From assembly GCA_913063405.1 (NCBI GenBank), contig CAJXZB010000001.1, forward strand, positions 186,001 to 250,000: a stretch of DNA of 64,000 nt, given 5' to 3'. The position numbers and the translations under genes are program-made. The notes beneath the pieces were generated by a model. The model had not been told where the DNA came from. It searched no databases and saw only the letters and a list, made by a program, of their open reading frames with translations. Shown here in pieces: positions 43,680-50,891 of the stretch (positions within the stretch are counted from its first letter, which is position 1; every line of letters begins with the position of its first letter). The stretch comes from an uncultured Ulvibacter sp. (GTDB taxonomy: Bacteria > Bacteroidota > Bacteroidia > Flavobacteriales > Flavobacteriaceae).

Positions 43680-43967
43680 CTATTAGAAGCCAATGGAAAT
43701 ATTATTAGAAGCATGAGCAGAAAAGGTGATTGTTGGGATAATGCAGTAGCTGAATCTTTCTTCGGTACTTTAAAAACAGAATGCATATACCAACATAAGT
43801 TTAAAACTAAAGAGCATGTAGCTTTAGTTGTATTTGAATATATAGAAACTTGGTATAATAAATACAGAAAGCACTCAACATTAAATTATAAATCACCTAA
43901 ACAATTTGAACAAGAATTATTAAAAATGAAAAATACAGCATGATTACCCTTAACTATTTATCCACTA
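43680..43967 (+). mobile_element. IS3-family element, right part
   Basis: From CTA at 43680 the frame reads LEANGNIIRSMSRKGDCWDN, AVAESFFGTLKTECIY and a complete OrfB tail ending at 43943. This continues exactly where the left fragment (ending NAFKNL at 39645) stops, and both breakpoints share CTA. The right end, read inward on the minus strand, is TAGTGGATAAATAGTTA, similar to the left end TAGTGTCCGATAAAGTTA. The catalytic Glu (AVAESFF) is on this side. Confidence 0.85.
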
Positions 43968-44131
43968 AATCGTAGGAAGTTCACATATTCTCCACATACT
44001 TTGTGATGCGGATATTTCTGCTTTTCAATTAAAAGAACTTTGCAATCGCTTTGTTGGAGGTGTAGGACGCATGTGAGTCCGGCCAGTCCCCCACCAATAA
44101 TCAATACGTCATATTTTTTCAGCCTAGCCAT
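43958..44131 (-). pseudogene. FAD-dependent oxidoreductase, N-terminal fragment only
   Basis: ATG at 44131 opens MARLKKYDVLIIGGGLAGLT, a Rossmann FAD-binding GxGxxG start, then LLIEKQKYPHHKVCGEYV, the CGEYV block of geranylgeranyl-reductase-like flavoproteins. After GEYV the frame runs into the end of the IS3 element and stops at 43958. Only about 50 of some 370 codons remain. Flavobacterial flexirubin-type clusters carry this enzyme near KAS and ACP genes, whose remnants lie at 36.2-36.6 kb in the same orientation. Confidence 0.8.
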
Positions 44132-44160
44132 AACTTAAAGTACGTGCAAATTATTGACAA

Positions 44161-44192
44161 AAAAACCCGAAATGAACGCATTTCGGGTTTTT
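44161..44192. terminator. Hairpin terminator after the OmpA gene
   Basis: AAAAACCCGAAATG pairs perfectly with CATTTCGGGTTTTT around AACG, just past the OmpA-family stop on the minus strand. Confidence 0.85.
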
Positions 44193-44206
44193 AGGCTTAG
44201 GGAAAA

Positions 44207-44917
44207 TTAGTTTCCTCCCGATTCGTTTTTTGCGTCTTCTTTCATTTTTTCATTAGGAACAATGGCAATATTAACCCTTCTGTTCTTAGCTCTACCCTCA
44301 GCTGTAGTGTTGTCTGCGACTGGTGTTTGTTCACCATACCAATTAGTTGTGAAACGACCTGCACTTAGTCTCTTAGTTTCAGTAAAATAGGAAGTAACCG
44401 ATTTTGCCCTTCTCTCAGATAATAGCATATTTGAAGTGTCCGAACCAACACTGTCTGTGTGTCCAACTACCAATACATTGGTATCGGGATATTCAATCAA
44501 GATTCCAGAAAGCTTGTCCAAATTTGCTTTAGAGGCAGAATTAATATTGTATTTGGCCGTATCAAAGTAAACGCCGCTATTTTCGTCGAATGTAATTACA
44601 ATTCCATCATCCACACGCTCGACAACGGCACCAGGAATCTCTTCCTCAATCTTCTGAGCCTGTTTGTCCATTTTATTTCCGATAATAACACCAACTGTAC
44701 CTCCAACGACTCCACCTATAACGGCTCCTAGCTCTCCGTTTCCGCCTTTACCTACGTTATTTCCAATGATAGCACCTAAAACTGCACCACCAGCAGCTCC
44801 AATTACCGCACCCTTTTGCTTGTTATTAGCATTTTTTGTAGCCTCACAGCTTCCAAGAGCGAGAACGATTGTAAAAGCTAAACTTACTATTGATATATAT
44901 TTAAAAAAAGATCTCAT
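44207..44917 (-). CDS. OmpA-family lipoprotein with glycine-zipper segment
   Basis: 236 aa. A signal with lipobox ALGSC (Cys about 24) is followed by a Gly-zipper hydrophobic segment (KGAVIGAAGGAVLGAIIGNN ... GAVIGGVVGGTVGVIIGN, about 35-80). The OmpA peptidoglycan-binding domain (about 115-225) has VYFDTAKYNINSASKANLDKL, VVGHTDSVGSDTSNMLLSERRA and GEQTPVADNTTAEGRAKNRR. It resembles YiaD-type outer-membrane anchors to the cell wall. A lipocalin lipoprotein lies 2 bp upstream in the same direction. Confidence 0.92.
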   Translation of the reverse strand: MRSFFKYISIVSLAFTIVLALGSCEATKNANNKQKGAVIGAAGGAVLGAIIGNNVGKGGNGELGAVIGGVVGGTVGVIIGNKMDKQAQKIEEEIPGAVVERVDDGIVITFDENSGVYFDTAKYNINSASKANLDKLSGILIEYPDTNVLVVGHTDSVGSDTSNMLLSERRAKSVTSYFTETKRLSAGRFTTNWYGEQTPVADNTTAEGRAKNRRVNIAIVPNEKMKEDAKNESGGN

Positions 44918-44919
44918 GC

Positions 44920-45396
44920 TTATTCGGTTTTAGAAAATTTCATTGTTATTTTAAAAGGCTTGCCATCAAGACTAACGGTTTGTTCCCATCGCATTGAGTT
45001 GTCATTTAATTGGGCTAATCTAACTCGAAACCCTTTGTTGTCCTCAGATTTATGTTTTGCACTCGTCGGTTTTAGCAGAAAATCATATAAGCCCGTTTCT
45101 TTATTCATTTCTTGAATCGAAAAAATAAAATCTCGGTCGCCAGTGGGACAATTTCCGTTGTTGACGGTATAAACTCCTGAATTGTTATTAGGAATAAAAC
45201 GCCAAGTAGTTCCTTCAAAACACTCTCTAGAAGTGTCATTAAATATAGTTACAGTAAAGGTCCCTGCCTCGCTGTATGAAATTTCATCCAACGTCCAATA
45301 GCCCTTTAGGATTTTTTTTGATTCTTGTACCGTTTTTGGCACTGCACAAGCAAATAGGAGCACCACCGCAACGATCATTAACGATAATTTTTTCAT
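44920..45396 (-). CDS. Lipocalin-like lipoprotein
   Basis: I chose the ATG at 45396 (MKKLSLMIVAVVLLFACAVP, lipobox LFAC); the longer frame to 45501 adds a non-signal stretch. The mature 140-residue domain has LKGYWTLDEISYSEAGTFTV, ECFEGTTWRFIPNNNSGVYT and SMRWEQTVSLDGKPFKITMK, the pattern of short Bacteroidota lipocalin-like proteins. It stops 2 bp before the OmpA-family start, forming a two-gene envelope operon. Confidence 0.82.
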   Translation of the reverse strand: MKKLSLMIVAVVLLFACAVPKTVQESKKILKGYWTLDEISYSEAGTFTVTIFNDTSRECFEGTTWRFIPNNNSGVYTVNNGNCPTGDRDFIFSIQEMNKETGLYDFLLKPTSAKHKSEDNKGFRVRLAQLNDNSMRWEQTVSLDGKPFKITMKFSKTE

Positions 45397-45610
45397 ATGA
45401 TTATAAGGTTGTTTGTTTATATAGATAACATCTATATTTACTAAAGATAGCAATAATAAAATAATATTCCGAATGTAGCTTGAGCATATAAGTAAGGTCA
45501 ATGATAAACTAAAGAAGTTCGATTCATTTTTATTGCAATCGAATTTAATGCCAAAATTATTCTAACCATCGATCGTATGGAAATAATTGGCTAAAATTTA
45601 ACTCAAAGTG

Positions 45611-47617
45611 CTAATAGGCTAATAATTGAGATAAAGCATGTTTAAATTTATTCCTCGGAAGGTATTGTGCTTCCAATTGAGCCACGAATGGTATAGGTGT
45701 CTCCATACTAGCAACTCTTTTAATTGGCGCGTCTAATTGCTCGAAACAGTTTTCAGAAATAAGCGCCGAAATATCTGATGCAATCCCACCAAACATAGAG
45801 TCTTCCTGCAATATAATAACCTTTCCAGTCTTTTTTACGGAATCATAAATAGCATCCGTATCTAAAGGGGCTAACGTTCGTAGATCAAGTAAATCAGCAG
45901 ATATACCCTCCAATTCATCTAATGTATTTAATGCCCAATGAACACCAGCGCCATAGGTTATAATAGTGACATCTTTTCCTTCTTTTAAGACTGCCGCTTT
46001 ACCCAAGGGTAAAGTGTAATAATCTGTTGGTACATCTTCCCGAATACTGCGATACAAAGCCTTGTGTTCAAAAAAGAGTACAGGGTTTGGGTCTTCAATT
46101 GCAGTAGCCAAGAGACCTTTGGCATCATACGGAAATGCAGGATAAACTACTTTCAGCCCAGGGGTATGTGTAAACCACGCTTCATTCGTTTGACTATGAA
46201 AAGGCCCAGCCGCTACACCACCACCACAGGGCATTCTCACCACAACATCTGCGTTCTCTGCCCAACGATAGTGTGATTTAGCTAAATAGTTAATAATAGG
46301 GTTAAAACCAGAAGTTGCGAAGTCAGAAAATTGCATCTCCATTACCGCTTTGAAACCGTTAATAGAGAGGCCCATGGCAGCAGAAACAATAGCAGATTCA
46401 CAGATGGGAGTATTTCTAACACGATCCTTTCCAAAGGCTTTTACAAATCCTTCTGTAGCCTTAAATACACCGCCATATTCCGCCACATCTTGCCCCATAA
46501 TTATGAGGTTCTTATGGCGCTCCATTGATTGTTTTAATCCAAGTGAAATAGCATCAATGAGGCGAAGCTCTTCAGAATTGTTAACTGGATTAACTTCTTG
46601 ATAGTCAAACTCCTTAAATACATCATTTAATTCAGTGGTTTCATTTGGAATTATTGTAGGCTCAGAAAAAGCTATGTCTAGGTTCTTATCAATTTCATTT
46701 TTTATTTCAAGCTTATAAGTCTCGATTTTCTTTTCAGAAAGTATTCCTTCCGAAAGTAAATAATTTTCAAAATTTACTAGAGGATCCTTAGCCGCCCATT
46801 CTTCAATAAGTTCCTTTGGTACATACTTGGTACCACTCGCCTCCTCGTGTCCTCGCATTCTAAAGGTCTTGAATTCTAAAAGAACTGGTCGTGGATTCTT
46901 ATGCATACTTTCCTTGAGCTCTTTCACTTTAGAATATACCTCAAGTACATTGTTCCCGTCTATGATGTGAGCTTCCATTCCATAACCCTTACCACGATCT
47001 GCTAAGTTCTCACAGTTATATTGTTCCTTAGTAGGTGTAGAAAGTCCGTAGCCATTGTTCTCAATACAAAAAAGTACTGGTAATTGCCAAACCGATGCCA
47101 CGTTAAGAGCCTCATGAATATCTCCTTCACTTGTACCACCTTCACCCGTGAAAACTGCACATACTTTATTGTTATTTTTTAATTTGTTTGCAAGTGCTAT
47201 TCCATCTGCAACTCCAAATTGAGGACCGAGATGAGAAATCATCCCGATGATATTAAATTCTTGAGTGCCGAAATGAAAACTACGATCTCGACCTTTAGTA
47301 AAACCATTTGCCTTTCCCTGCCATTGCGAAAACAGCCGGTAGAGTGGAATCTCTCTGGTAGTAAAAACTCCCAAGTTTCTATGCATAGGCAAGATGTATT
47401 CATCTTTATCTAGGACGGAAGTAACACCAATTGAAATGGCCTCTTGGCCTATTCCACTAAACCATTTGGATATTTTTCCCTGACGAAGAAGAATCAACAT
47501 CTTTTCCTCAATAAGACGAGGCTTGAGCATTGCTTTGTATAAGGAAATGAGAGTATTATCGTCCAATTTATGATTGCTATAATCGAAATGGATGTCAGAA
47601 GCTGTTTGGGATTTCAT
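45611..47617 (-). CDS. Fused alpha/beta 2-oxoisovalerate (branched-chain) dehydrogenase E1
   Basis: A 668-aa E1 component. The N-terminal alpha half (about 1-335) carries the TPP fold FTGEGGTSEGDIHEALNVAS ... ENNGYG and the RMRGHEEASGTKYVP loop. The C-terminal beta half (about 345-668) has GQDVAEYGGVFKATEGF, TPICESAIVSAAMG and VRMPCGGGVAAGPFHSQ, ending with the transketolase C-domain. Fusion of both subunits in one chain is typical for flavobacteria, and the enzyme supplies branched acyl-CoA. A Bacteroidetes promoter stands 20 bp upstream. Confidence 0.93.
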   Translation of the reverse strand: MKSQTASDIHFDYSNHKLDDNTLISLYKAMLKPRLIEEKMLILLRQGKISKWFSGIGQEAISIGVTSVLDKDEYILPMHRNLGVFTTREIPLYRLFSQWQGKANGFTKGRDRSFHFGTQEFNIIGMISHLGPQFGVADGIALANKLKNNNKVCAVFTGEGGTSEGDIHEALNVASVWQLPVLFCIENNGYGLSTPTKEQYNCENLADRGKGYGMEAHIIDGNNVLEVYSKVKELKESMHKNPRPVLLEFKTFRMRGHEEASGTKYVPKELIEEWAAKDPLVNFENYLLSEGILSEKKIETYKLEIKNEIDKNLDIAFSEPTIIPNETTELNDVFKEFDYQEVNPVNNSEELRLIDAISLGLKQSMERHKNLIIMGQDVAEYGGVFKATEGFVKAFGKDRVRNTPICESAIVSAAMGLSINGFKAVMEMQFSDFATSGFNPIINYLAKSHYRWAENADVVVRMPCGGGVAAGPFHSQTNEAWFTHTPGLKVVYPAFPYDAKGLLATAIEDPNPVLFFEHKALYRSIREDVPTDYYTLPLGKAAVLKEGKDVTIITYGAGVHWALNTLDELEGISADLLDLRTLAPLDTDAIYDSVKKTGKVIILQEDSMFGGIASDISALISENCFEQLDAPIKRVASMETPIPFVAQLEAQYLPRNKFKHALSQLLAY

Positions 47618-47636
47618 ATACTTGATTTACTAAATT

Positions 47637-47666
47637 CAAAATTAGAAAAAAACCCAGTGTGACAAA
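47637..47666 (-). promoter_or_regulatory. Bacteroidetes-type promoter of the E1 gene
   Basis: The minus strand reads TTTG (47663-47666), 18 bp, then TAATTTTG (47637-47644), close to TTTG-N19-TAnnTTTG. The expected start is about 13 nt before the ATG at 47617. For the divergent dioxygenase gene TATATTTG near 47713 fits the -7 box. Confidence 0.7.
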
Positions 47667-47741
47667 GTAATTAAACAGTTTTTTTAAGCTAAGTAAAAAC
47701 GACCATATTTTGGTATATTTGTAATATTAAAATGAATCGTT

Positions 47742-48692
47742 ATGAACAATATACCAAGTGTTGATCTAGCCGATTTCCTTTCGGATAATCCAAATAGAAA
47801 ACAGAAATTCGCTAGCGAAATTGGACGGGCATATGAAGAAATAGGTTTTGTGTCTTTAAAGAATCACTTTTTGAGTGATGATCTGGTGGGTGGCCTATAT
47901 AAAGAAGTTAAGTCGTTTTTTGCGCTACCCGTTGAAACGAAAAAGGCCTACGAGATAGAAGGTTTAGGTGGTCAAAGGGGATATGTGTCCTTTGGAAAAG
48001 AACATGCTAAGGGTAAGAAAGAAGGTGATTTAAAAGAGTTTTGGCACTTTGGGCAAGAGTCCGAAGCCGATACAAATTTGGATGAAGAATATCCTGAAAA
48101 TGTTATGGTTAATGAGCTTTCCAATTTCAATGAAACAGGAATGAAAGCGTATAGAATGCTAGAAAAAACAGGAATTTATGTGCTCAGGGCTTTGGCCCTT
48201 TATATTGGTTTAGATGAATTTTATTTTGATCATTGGGCAACCAATGGGAATAGTATTTTACGTCCTATTCACTACCCTCCTATTACCGAAGAACCTAAAG
48301 GAGCTGTTCGAGCGGGTGCTCATGGTGATATTAATCTAATTACATTGTTGATGGGGGCTTCTTCTGGTGGATTGCAAGTCCTTCGGAAAGATGGAGAATG
48401 GATTGATGCTATTCCTGAAGAAGATGAATTGGTGATAAATGTAGGTGATATGCTTGAAAGACATACTAATAATAAATTGCGCTCAACCATTCATAGAGTG
48501 ATAAATCCTCCAAAAGAACAATGGGGAAGCCCTCGTTATTCGATCCCATTTTTTATGCACCCTCGTGGCGATATGAAGTTAGATTGCCTTGAAGCCTGTA
48601 TAGATGATACTAATCCTAAAGCTTTTGATGATATAACAGCAGGACAGTTTTTACACCAACGTTTGGTAGAAATTGGATTAATAAAGAAATAA
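47742..48692 (+). CDS. Isopenicillin N synthase-like 2OG-Fe(II) oxygenase
   Basis: A 316-aa DOXC-type dioxygenase. The N-terminal DIOX_N half reads FASEIGRAYEEIGFVSLKNH. The Fe2OG half has AHGDINLITLLMG (first His and Asp), WIDAIPEEDELVINVGDMLE, and STIHRVINPP (second His), and RYSIPFFMHP holds the Arg-x-Ser that grips the 2-oxo acid. The substrate is unknown; flavobacterial homologues are conserved single genes. It is divergent from the E1 gene. Confidence 0.9.
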   Translation: MNNIPSVDLADFLSDNPNRKQKFASEIGRAYEEIGFVSLKNHFLSDDLVGGLYKEVKSFFALPVETKKAYEIEGLGGQRGYVSFGKEHAKGKKEGDLKEFWHFGQESEADTNLDEEYPENVMVNELSNFNETGMKAYRMLEKTGIYVLRALALYIGLDEFYFDHWATNGNSILRPIHYPPITEEPKGAVRAGAHGDINLITLLMGASSGGLQVLRKDGEWIDAIPEEDELVINVGDMLERHTNNKLRSTIHRVINPPKEQWGSPRYSIPFFMHPRGDMKLDCLEACIDDTNPKAFDDITAGQFLHQRLVEIGLIKK

Positions 48693-48695
48693 TTA

Positions 48696-48804
48696 ATGGA
48701 CAAGTAGTACTCGGGTAATTGCCGGATTGAAAGCCTATTTAGAACATAATATCGAATTAAACTTAGTAGCGGACCGCTACCCTCTTCAATTGGGAGAGCA
48801 TTAA
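48696..48804 (+). pseudogene. Small protein gene with a +1 frameshift
   Basis: ATG at 48696 reads MDK and then hits TAG. Ignoring one T after AAG gives STRVIAGLKAYLEHNIELNL, then VADRYPLQLGEH, ending at 48804. The length (109 nt) is exactly 36 codons plus one base. It lies in a tight run between the dioxygenase and SUI1 genes, so it was probably a real small gene. Single-base decay, a sequencing error or a programmed shift cannot be told apart here. Confidence 0.45.
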
Positions 48805-48815
48805 AGATATATTTA

Positions 48816-49142
48816 TTGGATTTACAAGATCAACTTAAAAATTTATTTCCAGATCATACACCTGGTGATGAGCCAGTGACAAAGGCAGATACTTCTCTTT
48901 GGTTGCAGGAAGACCCGCTTATTTGCAAATATGAAAAGCGGAAAGGAAAACCTATTACCATTATCGAAGGTTATACAGGGGTCGATTCAGATTTTAAACA
49001 ATTGGCAAGGGAAATAAAACAACTTCTGAGTGTTGGTGGAAGTTTTAAAAATGAGCAAATCATAATTCAAGGAGATTATCGAGATAGGATCATGAAATTT
49101 CTTCAGGATAAGGGCTTTAAAACAAAACGAGTTGGTGGATAG
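48816..49142 (+). CDS. SUI1/eIF1-like translation initiation factor
   Basis: A 108-aa SUI1-fold protein, opening at a TTG (MDLQDQLKNLFPDHTPGDEP) because no ATG lies upstream in frame. The SUI1 core reads KPITIIEGYTGVDSDFKQLAREIKQLL, SVGGSFKNEQIIIQGDYRDR and IMKFLQDKGFKTKRVGG. Bacterial YciH-like proteins are modulators of start-site choice. It overlaps the next gene's GTG start by 8 bp. Confidence 0.85.
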   Translation: MDLQDQLKNLFPDHTPGDEPVTKADTSLWLQEDPLICKYEKRKGKPITIIEGYTGVDSDFKQLAREIKQLLSVGGSFKNEQIIIQGDYRDRIMKFLQDKGFKTKRVGG

Positions 49143-50031
49143 AAAGAAAGCTTTGTTAAATAAACCGTTGGCATTAAGTGAATTTATTCTAAATCCAGAT
49201 GGAAGTATTTATCACTTAAATCTAAGGCCTGAAGATATCGCATCTACGATTATTACTGTTGGGGACCCAGATAGAGTCGAAGATATTTCGAAATACTTCG
49301 ATACAATAGAAGTGAAGCGGCACAGACGTGAATTTAAGACCCACACAGGGACTTATAAAGGAAAAAGAATTACGGTTATTTCTACTGGAATAGGTACAGA
49401 TAATATTGATATTGTTTTCAATGAATTGGATGCCTTGGTGAATGTTGATTTTGAGAGTCGAACGATAAAAGAGAAGTTGATCTCTCTAGACTTAATTAGG
49501 ATAGGAACCTCTGGGGCGATCCAGGGAAATATTCCAATTGATAGTTTGTTGATAAGTGAGGCAGCTATCGGATTTGATTCGTTGCTTCGATTTTACGAAA
49601 ATGTTTCTTTTTTGGACACCGATTTTTCAGAAGCCTTTATGAAACATACAAACTGGAGTATGGATAAATCATCGCCTTACGTGGTTAATGCAGATGATCA
49701 ATTGATCGATTTGTTTTCTTCAGAGAGAATAATAAAAGGAATAACGGCAACAAATGTTGGATTCTATGGACCTCAAGGAAGGATACTTCGTCTTGGATTG
49801 CAGGACTCGCAGTTAAATGATAAAATTGGATCCTTCGAATATAAAGAAAGAAAAGTAACTAATCTGGAAATGGAGACTTCCGGAATTTATGGGATGGCAA
49901 AACTATTAGGACATCGGGCAATATCATTGAATGCTATTTTGGCAAATAGAGCCAATTTAACGTTTAGTAGTAAACCCAATGAAACACTAGACAAATTAAT
50001 ACAATATACACTAAGTTGCTTAGTAGCATGA
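49135..50031 (+). CDS. Nucleoside phosphorylase (uridine phosphorylase-like)
   Basis: 298 aa, PNP/UDP phosphorylase superfamily. LNPDGSIYHLNLRPEDIAST, TVGDPDRVEDIS (phosphate-binding), HTGTYKGKRITVISTGIGTDNI, LIRIGTSGAIQ and VTNLEMETSGIYGMAKLLGH (nucleobase/ribose pocket with Glu-Met-Glu) are all present. The start is GTG at 49135 inside the SUI1 gene; the end overlaps the next ATG by 4 bp (ATGA). Coupled translation of three proteins is likely. It salvages nucleosides in the cytoplasm. Confidence 0.86.
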   Translation: MDRKKALLNKPLALSEFILNPDGSIYHLNLRPEDIASTIITVGDPDRVEDISKYFDTIEVKRHRREFKTHTGTYKGKRITVISTGIGTDNIDIVFNELDALVNVDFESRTIKEKLISLDLIRIGTSGAIQGNIPIDSLLISEAAIGFDSLLRFYENVSFLDTDFSEAFMKHTNWSMDKSSPYVVNADDQLIDLFSSERIIKGITATNVGFYGPQGRILRLGLQDSQLNDKIGSFEYKERKVTNLEMETSGIYGMAKLLGHRAISLNAILANRANLTFSSKPNETLDKLIQYTLSCLVA

Positions 50032-50891
50032 AGAACTTGAAAATCGGCGGAGTGCCAGAACATTTTAACCTGCCTTGGTATTTGACCCTTCGAAATAAAG
50101 AGTATACCGATGAGGGTATTAATTTACGTTGGAAGGACTATTCTGGTGGCACAGGTCAAATGTGTAAGGCCTTGAGAGATAAGGAGATCGACATGGCGGT
50201 CATTCTAACCGAAGGAATTGTGCGTGATATCATAAATGGAAATGAATGCAAGATTGTTCAAGTATTTGTTGAATCGCCATTAATTTGGGGAATTCATGTT
50301 GCAAATAATTCGGATTATAAAAAGATAAAGGATTTAAGGGGTACGAAGGCTGCGATTAGCAGGTACGGCTCTGGATCACATCTTATGGCGTATGTAAATG
50401 CCGAAAGCAATGGATGGGATGCTGAAAAGGATCTAGACTTCGAGGTAATCAATAACCTTGAAGGTGCAATAGAAAGCTTGCCAAAAGGTGAAGGCGATTA
50501 TTTTATGTGGGAGAAGTTTATGACAAAGCCGCAAGTGGATAATGGCACTTTTCGTTTGGTCGGTGAATGCCCAACTCCTTGGCCCTGTTTTGTAATCACG
50601 GTTCGAAATGAGGTTTTAGAAGAAGACGCAGAAAGTGTACAAAAAATTATCGAGATAATAAATACTACTACCACAGATTTTAAAAATATTCCATCTATAG
50701 ATCAAATGATAGCTAATAGATATAGCCAAAAGCTAGAAGATGTTCAAGAATGGCTGTCCTTAACTGAATGGAGTCAAAAACAGCTATCTATTGAACAAGT
50801 TAATTTGGTTCAAAATCAATTATTAAAATTAAGCTTGATATTAAAAAAAGTGCCAGCTCACCAATTAATAGCATTGCCAAAAAAATCTTAA
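50028..50891 (+). CDS. Substrate-binding-fold protein, cytoplasmic-looking (NMT1-like)
   Basis: 287 aa with a periplasmic-binding-protein type II fold but no signal peptide (MKNLKIGGVPEHFNLPWYLT). KALRDKEIDMAVILTEGIVRDI, KIKDLRGTKAAISRYGSGSHLM and AIESLPKGEGDYFMWEKF give the two-lobe ligand pattern of NMT1/THI5-like proteins. It is coupled to the nucleoside phosphorylase by ATGA overlap, so a pyrimidine or thiamin-related role is possible, which is inference. Its stop overlaps the convergent T9SS gene stop. Confidence 0.78.
   Translation: MKNLKIGGVPEHFNLPWYLTLRNKEYTDEGINLRWKDYSGGTGQMCKALRDKEIDMAVILTEGIVRDIINGNECKIVQVFVESPLIWGIHVANNSDYKKIKDLRGTKAAISRYGSGSHLMAYVNAESNGWDAEKDLDFEVINNLEGAIESLPKGEGDYFMWEKFMTKPQVDNGTFRLVGECPTPWPCFVITVRNEVLEEDAESVQKIIEIINTTTTDFKNIPSIDQMIANRYSQKLEDVQEWLSLTEWSQKQLSIEQVNLVQNQLLKLSLILKKVPAHQLIALPKKS

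Noticed and set aside
45397-45501. Longer start for the lipocalin lipoprotein
   Set aside because: It would put 35 residues before a perfect lipoprotein signal.
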